From NCBI GenBank assembly GCA_002212725.1, contig MTCR01000097.1, positions 24,670-88,669 of the forward strand: a stretch of DNA of 64,000 nucleotides, written 5' to 3'. Of this stretch, positions 9,678-19,264 are shown one piece after another (the first letter of the stretch is position 1; each line of letters begins with the position of its first letter). This DNA comes from Sphingobacteriales bacterium TSM_CSM (GTDB lineage: Bacteria > Bacteroidota > Bacteroidia > Chitinophagales > UBA2359). The notes under the pieces were generated by a model, which made no database searches, was not told where the DNA came from, and saw only the letters and a program-made list of their open reading frames with translations. The translations under genes were made by a program, and so were the position numbers.

Positions 9678-10034
9678 GTAAAAACTGATTACTGTAAGTT
9701 ATGGTTGCAATATAACAAAATAAAGCTTTTGGAGTGCTAAAGAAGCAATTTTACTTACTATTTTCGGAAAAAAAAACATCAAATATTTTCATTGAAAACA
9801 TTTAAAGTAAATATGTTTGTTTTATTTTTGCATGGCGTTTAGACCAATACTTGCCAAACACACACAAACAGGGCATTTACGACATAAAATAGCAGGTGGT
9901 TTACCCCGCCTGCAGCGGCCTGCAACTTTGTTGTTTTTTGCCTGTAATGCAGCGGTGGCAAGGTAGTAATGCAAGGCTTTGCCAAAGCCTATGTTCGATA
10001 ATAGTTGTTTAAAAATACGATAAACTCAATTTTC
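9678..10034. other. Divergent intergenic region with promoter and hairpin leader
   Basis: This 357-bp gap separates two divergent genes. On the plus strand TATTTTTG (9823-9830) is a perfect -7 box without a clear -33, implying a leader of about 200 nt for the downstream beta-helix gene. The leader can form a hairpin AGGCTTT-gcc-AAAGCCT (9974-9990), 44 nt before the ATG, and a second GC-rich stem near 9895-9915 (GCAGG...CCTGC). No small ORF stands out. Confidence 0.35.
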
Positions 10035-12989
10035 ATGAATAAACTCAGTTCCTGCTACTATTTTACCCAACCCAACAAACTGCCACTGCTGGGTTTCTTA
10101 TTGCTGCTTTGTGGCATGGGTGTGCAAATTTACGCCCAAACTACCATTAGCATTGTACCGCCCGGTTGTTACTCGCCCACAACTCCTGCTGCCCAAGATG
10201 CAGCTGCAGCTGCCGATGCCACAGGAAATACGCCTTTTGGCACCTGGCGGGCAATGGTGCAATATGCGCAAACCCACCCGTCTGTAACAACTATTAATTT
10301 TGCGCAGGGAACCTATTTAACAAATATGACAGGCAGCAGCCTCGATTGGGGAACTGCCAGTGTTGGTTATACCATTCCTGCCAATGTTACGGTAAACGGA
10401 AACGGAGCATTAATTGACAATACGCCCCTGGCCGGAACCAGTCAGGTGTGTTTTGCCTCCTTAAGCAGCGGCAGCGTACTCAATAATTTGAAGTTTAAGA
10501 AATTTTCGGGTAATACTGCCGGTGCTATCAATGTGCCAGGTACTGCTACCGGTTGGACTATCAGCAACTGTACGTTTGATAACTGCAACCTCGCTACCGA
10601 TGCACTTAAAGTTGCTTTGGCAGCAGCCGGAACAGGAACTATAACCGGTTGCAGTTTTATTAACAACAGCAACCCTTTGGCTTATAACCCCGCTACCGTA
10701 GGAACTGCTACCGCCAGCGCCCTGTCTGTTACCGGAACCGTTACCTCCGACCTGAATATCATCAATTCTGCTTTCCGGTGCAATTTCAGAAATACATCGG
10801 GTGGCGCTGTTCAAATTCATGATGATGTACACGTTGATTTTGACGGGTGTACTTTTGCCGGAAACGAAGCAAATGCCAGTGCAGGCGGCGCTGTTTCTAT
10901 ACGCAACAATGCCATTGTTTCTTTTAACAATACGCTCTTTACCTGCAATTTTACATCGGGCGGAACTACCTACGATGGTGGCGCTTTAGATATAGAAAGT
11001 GGTTCGACCGTTACCATAACCGGTTGCAATTTTAAAAGCAATGGCTCACCCGATGCCACCTGGACCGCCAGCGCAGATACCCGCTACGGCGGAGCAATTT
11101 ATGCTGCCGGCGCTGCCGCAAGCCTTGTAACGCTTACTGTCAGCAACTCTGTTTTTGACGGCAATGTGGCCGGAACCGGTGCAGGAATTTATTTGAACGA
11201 TGCCAATACTACCCTTAACAACAATTATTTTACCGCAAATGATGCCAACTCCGAAGGCGGCGGTGTATTTGTGACCGAGGGCAATAATGTGGCTACACTT
11301 ACCTTTACCGGCAATACCTTTACCGGCAATAATGCCAACGGCAATTGCACCGGCATTGATGTGTTTACCGAAGCGCATATTAACGGCGCAAACAACGACC
11401 TTCAATTTTTAGCCGATGGACATCATTTATCAAATAACCCCGGCTCGCTTCAGTTTAATAACGGAGGTGCAGGCGATAGATGCAACGCATTTAATGTCAC
11501 CAACTGGCCTAATTCGGCCGGTACTGTGTCTTCTAGCGGAGACCGATTGCTCTTAAGTTCGGCAGGAGCTTCTTTTCATTATGCAAACCGGCAGGAATCT
11601 GCCGCCAATGCAACCGATAAACTGTATTGGACATTTACCATGTACACAGCAAATACCTTTTCGTCAGACACCAGATATATGGCATACTGTTTAGGCGGTA
11701 CTAACTCCGATTTTACACAGGGCAACGGCTTTGCTGTGGTAAAAGGCCGAGATGGAACTTCAAAAATTGAATTTTGCAGCTTTACCGGTGGTTTAGATAA
11801 TACCCCTAATTTTACCGTAATTCAACTTTTTGCTACCCCTGCAAACGAAGACGGGTATATTGCCTTTAAAGTAATGTATGACCCCGTAGCCGGAAACTGG
11901 ACTTTTTGGTGGTCTAATTCCAATAGTGGCGGTGATGTGCCGGCCAACGAAAGTGACCCGAGAGGATTTTACTGGTGTGGCACTTCCAGCCCGTCAACCG
12001 TAACAGCAAATGTGGCAGCATCTTTTGTAGCCTCACCATTTTTTACGGGTCCGGTTTATAAGGGGGCATCTTCAAATCAGGTTTTTGTTAACAGCGCATT
12101 TTTCCGCTCCGGCGATGAGGTTAGCGGTACCGGCTGGGGTGGTACTTACACCGCCGCAACTTGTTCTACCTGTTTGCCCTCCACTCCGGTTGTGGCAGAT
12201 GTGTGTCCGCTTCCTGCCGCTTATACCGTCAGTGGCACCCTGTTTCACGATACCGACGGTTTAACCGACAGTGCGGTTGACGGTACCGGCATAGGCACGG
12301 CATCTGCTGTGCAAATGTATGCCAATTTAGTGCAAGGCGGCAGTGTGGTGCAAAGCGTTACATTGCCTGCCGGCGGCGCATATACGTTTACGGGCGTAGC
12401 ATCGGGCAGTTATACGGTGGTAATAGCAACGAGTGCAAGCGCCACAAGCCCGTCTGTTCCTGCCGGTTGGGTGAATGTTGGCGATGCCTTTGGCGCCAAC
12501 AACGGCGCAGGCGCCGGCAACGAAGGCGGCACGCCCAATGGTTCCATAGCGGTAACGGTGGGCAGCAATGATGTAACCGGGGTAAATTTTGGCATAGAGC
12601 AGCCGCCGGTAGCCAATGCGGTAAACGCAGCATCGCAGCCCAATCCCGGCGGCACAACTCAGGTAACCGTACCAACCTTAACGGGTTCTGACCCCGAAGA
12701 CGGCAGCTACACCGGCACCGGTCTTACCGATGACCTTATTATTCAAACCATTCCGAATGCCGGCACACAAGGCATTTTATACTACAATGGCGTAGCTGTA
12801 TCAGCAGGTCAAACCATTACCAACTACAACCCCGCCTTGTTAACCGCAGATCCTGTTGATGGCAATGTTACGCTAACCTTTACTTATAGTGAAGTTGATG
12901 CGGCAGGGGTGGCAAGTGCTCCGGCTACGGTAAATATGCCATTTGGCAATGCAATCTGTAACCCCGACCAAGGCACCTGGAATTATTAG
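10035..12989 (+). CDS. Secreted right-handed beta-helix protein with SdrD-like domain
   Basis: A 984-aa exported protein. The signal peptide runs to about residue 38 and ends VQIYAQ. Residues about 50-450 carry repeated short strands such as GGAVQIHDDVHVDFDGCTF and GGAVSIRNNAIVSFNNTLF, the pattern of pectate-lyase-like parallel beta-helices. A middle region (about 470-730) is rich in aromatic residues and Gly, lectin- or laminin-G-like in look. An SdrD_B-type domain follows (YTVSGTLFHDTDGLTDS). The last 130 residues resemble a cadherin-like surface repeat. The C-terminus CNPDQGTWNY shows no T9SS sorting domain. Substrate unknown. ATG at 10035 was preferred to a TTG at 10005. Confidence 0.75.
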   Translation: MNKLSSCYYFTQPNKLPLLGFLLLLCGMGVQIYAQTTISIVPPGCYSPTTPAAQDAAAAADATGNTPFGTWRAMVQYAQTHPSVTTINFAQGTYLTNMTGSSLDWGTASVGYTIPANVTVNGNGALIDNTPLAGTSQVCFASLSSGSVLNNLKFKKFSGNTAGAINVPGTATGWTISNCTFDNCNLATDALKVALAAAGTGTITGCSFINNSNPLAYNPATVGTATASALSVTGTVTSDLNIINSAFRCNFRNTSGGAVQIHDDVHVDFDGCTFAGNEANASAGGAVSIRNNAIVSFNNTLFTCNFTSGGTTYDGGALDIESGSTVTITGCNFKSNGSPDATWTASADTRYGGAIYAAGAAASLVTLTVSNSVFDGNVAGTGAGIYLNDANTTLNNNYFTANDANSEGGGVFVTEGNNVATLTFTGNTFTGNNANGNCTGIDVFTEAHINGANNDLQFLADGHHLSNNPGSLQFNNGGAGDRCNAFNVTNWPNSAGTVSSSGDRLLLSSAGASFHYANRQESAANATDKLYWTFTMYTANTFSSDTRYMAYCLGGTNSDFTQGNGFAVVKGRDGTSKIEFCSFTGGLDNTPNFTVIQLFATPANEDGYIAFKVMYDPVAGNWTFWWSNSNSGGDVPANESDPRGFYWCGTSSPSTVTANVAASFVASPFFTGPVYKGASSNQVFVNSAFFRSGDEVSGTGWGGTYTAATCSTCLPSTPVVADVCPLPAAYTVSGTLFHDTDGLTDSAVDGTGIGTASAVQMYANLVQGGSVVQSVTLPAGGAYTFTGVASGSYTVVIATSASATSPSVPAGWVNVGDAFGANNGAGAGNEGGTPNGSIAVTVGSNDVTGVNFGIEQPPVANAVNAASQPNPGGTTQVTVPTLTGSDPEDGSYTGTGLTDDLIIQTIPNAGTQGILYYNGVAVSAGQTITNYNPALLTADPVDGNVTLTFTYSEVDAAGVASAPATVNMPFGNAICNPDQGTWNY

Positions 12990-13030
12990 GAAGTGCAGAA
13001 TTGGTGTGTTGACACATAAAGATATTATGT

Positions 13031-13061
13031 CAAAAGGCTGTTCCGGGAGGGCAGCCTTTTG
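13031..13061 (+). terminator. Stem-loop terminator after the beta-helix gene
   Basis: CAAAAGGCTG and CAGCCTTTTG form a perfect 10-bp stem around an 11-nt loop, 41 nt after the stop codon. The symmetric A/T flanks could make it work on both strands, but the metal-binding gene ends at 13137 on the other strand and is equally close. Confidence 0.65.
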
Positions 13062-13136
13062 CTTATGCAGGCAGGTTTAGCCCGGGCACATTGGGCGGCG
13101 GTAAAGTTTGCAGGTTGTTTTATGGGGTGAAAAGCG

Positions 13137-14108
13137 CTATTTCAATGCCTGCACAATGTTATGCACATTGGCTTTTACCATACCAATATAGGTGCCTTCG
13201 GGCGTACCGTCTTGCCCCATGGCATCAGAAAACAAGGTGCCGCCAATGCTTACCCGGTGCCCGCGTTCATTGCAGCCGGCCACCACGGCTTCAAGCGGTT
13301 TTGCAGGTACAGAACTTTCAACAAATACCGCTTTTACCTTTCTGGAACTGATGAGTTCTACCATATCGGTAATATCTTTCAGCCCAAACTCTATTACTGT
13401 TGAAATACCCTGCAATCCTTTAACCTCAATATTGTAGGCACGGCCAAAATAGTTAAAGGCATCGTGCGAGGTAATGAGCAGCCGTTGCTCTTTGGGTATG
13501 CCGGCAATTTGCTGCTTTACCTCTTCATGCAGAGAGGCAAGTTGTTGCAGGTATGCGGCTTCGTTTGCCCGGTAAAATGCGGCATTTTCGGGGTCTTTTT
13601 CCTGCAAGTGTTTGCTTATTTGTGTTACCGCCTTTGCCCAAAGCGATACATCAAACCAAATATGCGGGTCGTAGGCGTGCTTATCGTCTGTTGCCGTTTT
13701 ACCGGTAAGGGTTAAAAACAGCGCATTATCAATGCCGGCAGAAACAGCAAAAACCGGTTTTTGGCGGGCTAATTTTTCGAGTATGTCCTCCATTTTCCCT
13801 TCCAGAAAAAGGCCGTTATAAAAAACCATATCGGCGTTGCTCAGCAGGTTCAGGTCGTTTTGACTGGCTTTATAAAGATGCGGGTCAACACCGGCGCCCA
13901 TAAGCGCTGCTACGTCGGCTTTATCTTGTACTATATTTTGCACCGCATCTTTTATCATGCCGGTAGTGGTAACAATTTTCAGCTTGCCTTCAGCGGTATT
14001 GTTATTACCTTTTGGATTGCAGGCGGTAAAAGTAGCGATCAGGTACAAGCAGGTGGCAATAACCAGTATGCTTTCCGGTAGCGGGTACCGGTTCTTGATA
14101 AATTTCAT
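13137..14108 (-). CDS. Zinc/manganese ABC transporter substrate-binding lipoprotein
   Basis: A 323-aa cluster A-I metal-binding protein of the TroA/ZnuA/MntA type. The signal ends in the lipobox TFTAC (Cys30). Metal ligands are recognisable: His77 in GAGVDPHLY, His149 in AYDPHIW, His215 in TSHDAFNYF, and an acidic residue near the end in LFSDAMG. The His-rich loop seen in zinc-specific ZnuA proteins is short here (DDKHAYDPH), so Mn or Zn cannot be separated. The C-terminal EGTYIGMVKANVHNIV is common in this family. No permease or ATPase gene is adjacent, so the partner transporter must be elsewhere. Confidence 0.88.
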   Translation of the reverse strand: MKFIKNRYPLPESILVIATCLYLIATFTACNPKGNNNTAEGKLKIVTTTGMIKDAVQNIVQDKADVAALMGAGVDPHLYKASQNDLNLLSNADMVFYNGLFLEGKMEDILEKLARQKPVFAVSAGIDNALFLTLTGKTATDDKHAYDPHIWFDVSLWAKAVTQISKHLQEKDPENAAFYRANEAAYLQQLASLHEEVKQQIAGIPKEQRLLITSHDAFNYFGRAYNIEVKGLQGISTVIEFGLKDITDMVELISSRKVKAVFVESSVPAKPLEAVVAGCNERGHRVSIGGTLFSDAMGQDGTPEGTYIGMVKANVHNIVQALK

Positions 14109-14116
14109 ACGGTAAA

Positions 14117-14131
14117 AATTTAGTATAAATT
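14117..14131. promoter_or_regulatory. Palindrome upstream of the metal-binding lipoprotein gene
   Basis: AATTTA-gta-TAAATT is a perfect 6-bp inverted repeat 8 bp upstream of the ATG. Its position would suit a metalloregulator operator, but the sequence is AT-rich and a chance palindrome is quite possible. Confidence 0.2.
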
Positions 14132-14256
14132 AATCTGAAAAACTATTTAACCCAAAACAACAAAGACAGGCCACCGGTTTAACTACCCTTGCAAAAAATG
14201 GGCAGCTAACAAAATGCCTGCCAAATAAATGAAACAGCAGAGGGGGGCAACTGCAG

Positions 14257-14922
14257 TTAATCCTTATTTTCTTTGTATTTGTTTTTAAAGTCGCCGCGTT
14301 TCAGGGCTTTAAAAAACTCTGCCCAGGCAAAAACATCAAAAATGCGCATGTGCGGCGATTGCCCTACGGAATATAAATTTTGCGAGTAGCGGCGCATTTG
14401 GTAGTCAAAGTTTTCGTTGCCGTCCATTTTCATGGAGAGGGTAAGTTCCTGAATGCGTTGCTGGTCTAAGTTTTTTTCGGCGCGGGTAATGTCGTCATCG
14501 GGGATGTTGAGCGATAGGAACGCCTGTTTAAACTCATGAGGTGCCGGCCAGGGGTAAATTACGGCAGTAGGCAGCATAATGGTATCATGCTTCATAAATT
14601 GAATAACAGAGTAGGTGTTTTCGGGTAAATTGGGGGGTATTACCATTTTTGCCTTCTGGTAACCTACGGCCGAAAACAAAATGGTATCGCCTTTGGTAAC
14701 TACAAAAGAAAAGAAGCCCTGCCCGTTGCTGATAGTGCCACGGCGCTTGTTTTTATCCCAAATGTTGGCATAAAAAACAGGAGTTAAACTGTCAGATGCC
14801 ATTACAATACCCGAAAACTGCACCAACCGGCTGTTTATATCCTGTGCCTGTACCTTAGCATTAGTGAAAAGGCTCAAAGCCAGAAACAGTGCTAAAACTC
14901 CGCCAAACCGCTTCATAAACAC
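14257..14922 (-). CDS. Exported protein with carboxypeptidase-regulatory-like domain
   Basis: A 221-aa periplasmic or outer-membrane-associated protein. A signal peptide ends near AKVQAQ. Residues about 35-110 form a CarboxypepD_reg-like beta-sandwich (FSGIVMASDSLTPVFYANIW, then GTISNGQGFFSFVV and ILFSAVGYQ), the module often found at the start of TonB receptors but here free-standing. The rest is polar and charged. A start at 14916 (MKRF) is equally likely. Function is unknown; standalone copies of this domain are common in Bacteroidota envelopes. It lies 148 bp upstream of the metal-binding lipoprotein gene, in the same direction. Confidence 0.7.
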   Translation of the reverse strand: MFMKRFGGVLALFLALSLFTNAKVQAQDINSRLVQFSGIVMASDSLTPVFYANIWDKNKRRGTISNGQGFFSFVVTKGDTILFSAVGYQKAKMVIPPNLPENTYSVIQFMKHDTIMLPTAVIYPWPAPHEFKQAFLSLNIPDDDITRAEKNLDQQRIQELTLSMKMDGNENFDYQMRRYSQNLYSVGQSPHMRIFDVFAWAEFFKALKRGDFKNKYKENKD

Positions 14923-15127
14923 GCTATTTACCCAAATAAACGCTTAAAGGACTGAAATAGTTGTGTGATATACGCATCAAAGGGTGTATGCTTAAATGAA
15001 TTGGTGCCGCTTTACCCGATATAGGCATTAGAAGGTAAAAAAAACCAATAATTCAGACTAAATGCTGATGTATATGGTAATATATATAAATTGAACTCTT
15101 TTTTCTATAGAAAACCAAAACAAATGT

Positions 15128-15158
15128 TTTGCAAATAGTTATTATTACCCTATCTTTA
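15128..15158 (+). promoter_or_regulatory. Promoter of the DUF3857 gene pair
   Basis: TTTG (15128-15131), 19-nt spacer, TATCTTTA (15151-15158), one mismatch from TAnnTTTG. The start site would be about 40 nt before the ATG at 15206. Confidence 0.5.
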
Positions 15159-15205
15159 GGCCATTAACAAAGCGCAGTTTTAAATAAATTTAAAAATATA
15201 AAACT

Positions 15206-17266
15206 ATGAAAATTTTAATTAAATTAACAGGCACATTTTTTTGCATTTTACTCTCCAGTACATTAACTGCACAAAAACCACCCGAAAAATATGGTCATAT
15301 TGAAGTAGAAGATTTAAAAGCAATTATTTGCCCCATAGATTCAAATGCACATGCCTATTATTTATTTGATTTCGGAAAATCAGACTTTGATTTTCCTGAC
15401 AAAAAGATAATGATAAACGAAGGAACCAACAAGGGATTTAAAGTTACCTTTGAACGTCATTTCCGGATTAAAATATTAAACCAGGCAGCCTTTTCGGAAG
15501 CGGACATAGAATTTCCCGTTTATCGGGGAGCATGGGGCAGCGATGATGTAGATTTTGTTAAAGCAAGCACATACAATCTGGAGAATAATGCAGTAGTTGG
15601 GTCAAAACTTGAAAAATCGGCAATAATCAAGGAAAAAGTGAACGAAAATTTGACTTTATACAAATTTCCGATGCCAAATGTTAAAGAAGGTTCAATCATT
15701 GAAGTAAATTATGCCATCAGTTCATATATTACCGGGAACCTTCAGGATTGGAACTTCCAACATTCCATTCCGGCGCTTAAATCAGAATATCATGTAAGTA
15801 TTCCCGAATACTATTCATTTAGTATGAACATGAAAGGATACGCCAATATTGAGGTAAAAGAACAGGAAGGATCCCAAACTTTAGTATTGGAAGTGTATGA
15901 AAGGGGTAGCGGGTCAAACATTGTAAGATATGATGATGCAAAATATGACTATCGTTATATCCTTTACCATTTCACAGGGCAAAATATACCGGCTTTTAAA
16001 GAGGATGGGTTTCTTAAAACAAAAGATACCTACCTTTCTGCTGTTGAATTTGAATTACAAAGCTATCAGTTTCCGGGCGAAGCTTACCGAAATTTTACCA
16101 ATTCATGGCAAACAGTTATTACTACCTTGCTGAACGATGGCGCTTTTGGAGAGCAGATAAAGAAGTCTGTTATTCCTGCCGATGATATTAATCTGCTTAG
16201 GCAAAAAGGAGCCACAGGCACCGATTTGATGCATCTAACCCATAAGTTTATTACAACAAAAATGCGATGGAATGAAAAGAGCCAACTGTTTATAAGCAAT
16301 ACATTGCGAGATGCCTATAATAAAGGAACAGGCAATTCTGCCGAAATAAATCTGTGTTTATTACAGATGTTGCGTGAGTTGGGTTTTGACGCATATCCTG
16401 TGACATTAAGTACACAAGAACATGGCATCATCAATCGTGTCCACCCATCAATTAATGATTTTTGCTATGTAGTGGTTGCTGTTACTTTAGACGAGAATAT
16501 GTACCTCCTTGATGCCACCGAACCAAGTTCGGGTATTAATTTGTTGCCCATCCGGTGTCTTAATGATAAAGGGTTGCTGTTGCGCGAAAATGCTCCGCTT
16601 ACATGGATAGACCTTCAAGAAAAGGCTGTTTACAAAGTACAAACCTTATATAACCTGTCTTTAGATGCTACAGATTTAGGTTTTAAAGGATCTATTGATT
16701 ATAATACAAGCAATTATGCCGCCTATATCCACAATCTGCAATACAGCAAAAACAAAACCAAAGAGAACCAAATTGAATATTTGCAAAAGGAAAACCCCGG
16801 TTTAAATATTTTAGGCAGCGAAATAACCACACCGGATTACTCAAATTACAAAATGAAAGAACATTATGATGTTTCCGTTAAAAATGCTGCAGAAACCGCC
16901 GGAGATTTAATCTATTTTTCTCCTTTGTTTTATGAAACAACTTCCGAAAACCCCTTTAAACTACAAAAACGCGATTATCCGGTAGAGTTTAATTTTACCT
17001 ATGGCATTTACAACTCTGTAAAGCTGGAATTACCCGATAATGTAACAGTAGAAGCCTTACCCCAAAGCGTATCCATTATTTTAGACACCGAAAAGTCGGC
17101 TAAGTTTGTATATAATGTAACGCAATCGGGAAATACTATTCAGATTTCGAGCCAGTTAAGTATATATAAATTATTATTCTTGCCCGAAGAATATGAAAAT
17201 CTGAAAGATTTCTACGGGCAGGTAGTTGCCAAGCAAAACGAAAAAATTGTACTTAAAAAAAACTAA
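15206..17266 (+). CDS. DUF3857 / transglutaminase-like protein with altered active-site Cys
   Basis: A 686-aa exported protein. A signal peptide ends at about SSTLTAQ. The N-terminal DUF3857 domain spans roughly residues 60-230 (FKVTFERHFRIKIL, VKEGSIIEVNYAI), followed by a transglutaminase-like core. Where the core normally has the nucleophile in a GDC motif, this protein reads GTGNSAEINLCLL with Ser378 instead of Cys; His (VHPSINDFCYVV) and Asp (LLDATEP) equivalents remain. It is probably not a classical Cys peptidase. A C-terminal DUF3858-like domain follows. The next gene starts 4 bp after the stop and encodes a paralogue with an intact Cys. Confidence 0.8.
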   Translation: MKILIKLTGTFFCILLSSTLTAQKPPEKYGHIEVEDLKAIICPIDSNAHAYYLFDFGKSDFDFPDKKIMINEGTNKGFKVTFERHFRIKILNQAAFSEADIEFPVYRGAWGSDDVDFVKASTYNLENNAVVGSKLEKSAIIKEKVNENLTLYKFPMPNVKEGSIIEVNYAISSYITGNLQDWNFQHSIPALKSEYHVSIPEYYSFSMNMKGYANIEVKEQEGSQTLVLEVYERGSGSNIVRYDDAKYDYRYILYHFTGQNIPAFKEDGFLKTKDTYLSAVEFELQSYQFPGEAYRNFTNSWQTVITTLLNDGAFGEQIKKSVIPADDINLLRQKGATGTDLMHLTHKFITTKMRWNEKSQLFISNTLRDAYNKGTGNSAEINLCLLQMLRELGFDAYPVTLSTQEHGIINRVHPSINDFCYVVVAVTLDENMYLLDATEPSSGINLLPIRCLNDKGLLLRENAPLTWIDLQEKAVYKVQTLYNLSLDATDLGFKGSIDYNTSNYAAYIHNLQYSKNKTKENQIEYLQKENPGLNILGSEITTPDYSNYKMKEHYDVSVKNAAETAGDLIYFSPLFYETTSENPFKLQKRDYPVEFNFTYGIYNSVKLELPDNVTVEALPQSVSIILDTEKSAKFVYNVTQSGNTIQISSQLSIYKLLFLPEEYENLKDFYGQVVAKQNEKIVLKKN

Positions 17267-17270
17267 TCCT

Positions 17271-19184
17271 ATGAAAAATGCCCTCGTGTTGTTTACCTGC
17301 ATAACAATAATGACAAGCGTTTCGGCTCAAAACAATAACTACCATGTCGGGCTAATTCCCGACTCACTGCTTGAAAATGCAAATGCCGTTTACCGTATCA
17401 GTAACACATCATACACCAGAAAGTCGGTTTCGGCGCTTAGGGAATATGTTCATTTTGCTGTAACCATTTTAAACGCCAAGGGCGACAAACACGCCGCCTT
17501 TGCTGGGTTTTATGATAATTTCATTACAATTTCTGATTTTACCGGAACCATTTTTAACGAAAACGGCGTAAAAATCAGAGAAATTAAACCCAAAGACCTG
17601 CTTGATGAACCGGCATACCCCTCTTTTACCTTGTATAGCGATAACAGGGTTAAATACATAACGCCCAAAATTGCAACCTACCCTTATACCGTAGAATATT
17701 CTTATGTAGTAACTTATAAAGGATTTGTAGGCATACAACCGTGGCGACCGCTTCCGGATTATCACATATCGGTTATGCAGGCAACATTAAGCTATACAAC
17801 CCCTTCGGTTATTGGAATCAATTATAAAATGCTAAACGGACAATTAAGTTTCAGTGAAAAAACAGAAAATAATCTGCTAACCTATGAATGGCATGCCGAA
17901 AATCTGAAAGCTATTGCAGACGAACCTGTTTCTCCTCCTTTTACCGAACTTTTTCCGGCCATATTACTTTCGCCTGCAAATTTTGAATACGATAACACTT
18001 TTGGCGATTTCAGCACTTGGGAATCATACGGCAATTGGAGTTATTCTCTCATTAGTAAACAGGATAAACTGCCCGAAAATGTGGTTACATTCATAAAACA
18101 ACTCATTGCGCCGCTGAGTAGTAAAAAAGAGATTGCTAAGCAAATTTACCAATACATGCAATCTAAAACCCGTTACGTAAATATCTCTTTGGGTATTGGC
18201 GGATTTAAACCGGTAAACGCTCAAAAGGTTGATGAAAATGGTTACGGAGATTGCAAAGCATTGAGCAACTATACCAAAAGTTTACTGAAAATTGCAGATA
18301 TTGAGGCTTATTATACCGAAATTGGCAATGGAACATATCAGAAAATAGCTCATGCAGATTTTGCCAGCGCTTATCAATCAAACCACGTAATCCTATGCGT
18401 ACCAATTGATAAAGATACCATTTGGCTTGAATGTACAAACCAAAAAATTCCGTTTGGTTATATAGGTAGCGGAAACTCAAATCGGTATGCTTTGGCAATA
18501 ACATCTACCGGAGGACATTTGGTAAAAACCCCTGTTTATTCGGCACAAAACAATTTAAAAACTACCGTTGCCTCGCAAATCATTCTGCCTAACGGCAATT
18601 TATCAACAAATGCCTCTTTTTATTACACTGAAATGGCTTATGAAGATGTTTTTGGACTAATAAACTCTTCAAAAGAGGAGCAAAAAAATTATATTCAAAA
18701 AAATATTCCAATCAACAACTTGCACTTAGATACTTGGAAAGTACTCGACTCCAGCAACGAAACCGGTATTCCATCGGGAAGTGTGCAATTTTTGGCAACT
18801 GCTTCCGGTTATGCCTCTGTAACCGGACAACGCATCTTCGTTCCGTTTAACCCGTTTAACCGGGCTTCCAACCCATTTGGCGGAGCAACTAAGCGAACTT
18901 CCGATATTTGGCTGGAATATGGGTCAATGCAAATTGATACCCTCTATTTTACCATACCCGAAGGCTATACACCCGAATTTATACCCGATGCTTTAACGGC
19001 CAAATCTGTTTTGGGCAGCTACGAACTCAAATCCCGGCAAGATAATAATCGGATCTGTTTTGTCAGAAAGTTTGTATTAAATGAAGGACGCTACCCAGCA
19101 AAAGACTATCCCGAAATCTATTCCTTTTTCCACCATATTGCTGACTTCGATACAAAAAAAATAATCCTGAAAAAGCTGCCCTAA
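17271..19184 (+). CDS. DUF3857 / transglutaminase-like protein, intact Cys
   Basis: A 637-aa exported paralogue of the preceding protein. A signal peptide ends about TSVSAQ. DUF3857 covers the first 230 residues (LREYVHFAVTILNAKGDKHA, YPYTVEYSYVV). The transglutaminase-like core has YGDCKALSNYTKSLL with Cys328, SNHVIL as the probable His site and IWLECTNQ at the usual Asp position. Such proteins are common in Bacteroidota and their substrates are unknown; they are thought to act on peptides or envelope proteins. The ATG at 17271 gives a clean signal peptide; a TTG at 17226 would overlap the upstream gene. Likely co-transcribed with it. Confidence 0.82.
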   Translation: MKNALVLFTCITIMTSVSAQNNNYHVGLIPDSLLENANAVYRISNTSYTRKSVSALREYVHFAVTILNAKGDKHAAFAGFYDNFITISDFTGTIFNENGVKIREIKPKDLLDEPAYPSFTLYSDNRVKYITPKIATYPYTVEYSYVVTYKGFVGIQPWRPLPDYHISVMQATLSYTTPSVIGINYKMLNGQLSFSEKTENNLLTYEWHAENLKAIADEPVSPPFTELFPAILLSPANFEYDNTFGDFSTWESYGNWSYSLISKQDKLPENVVTFIKQLIAPLSSKKEIAKQIYQYMQSKTRYVNISLGIGGFKPVNAQKVDENGYGDCKALSNYTKSLLKIADIEAYYTEIGNGTYQKIAHADFASAYQSNHVILCVPIDKDTIWLECTNQKIPFGYIGSGNSNRYALAITSTGGHLVKTPVYSAQNNLKTTVASQIILPNGNLSTNASFYYTEMAYEDVFGLINSSKEEQKNYIQKNIPINNLHLDTWKVLDSSNETGIPSGSVQFLATASGYASVTGQRIFVPFNPFNRASNPFGGATKRTSDIWLEYGSMQIDTLYFTIPEGYTPEFIPDALTAKSVLGSYELKSRQDNNRICFVRKFVLNEGRYPAKDYPEIYSFFHHIADFDTKKIILKKLP

Positions 19185-19215
19185 TTTGACTGCGCAGCAA
19201 AAACAGGTATATTTG
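19185..19215 (+). promoter_or_regulatory. Promoter of the cytochrome c-copper monooxygenase gene
   Basis: TTTG (19185-19188), 19-nt spacer, TATATTTG (19208-19215): both elements match the Bacteroidota consensus exactly. The -33 box directly follows the stop codon of the upstream gene. Expected leader about 43 nt. Confidence 0.65.
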
Positions 19216-19264
19216 CACTTGGGTAACGTCTTTTCTGCTTTTATCATCTACAAAGCCAATTTGC

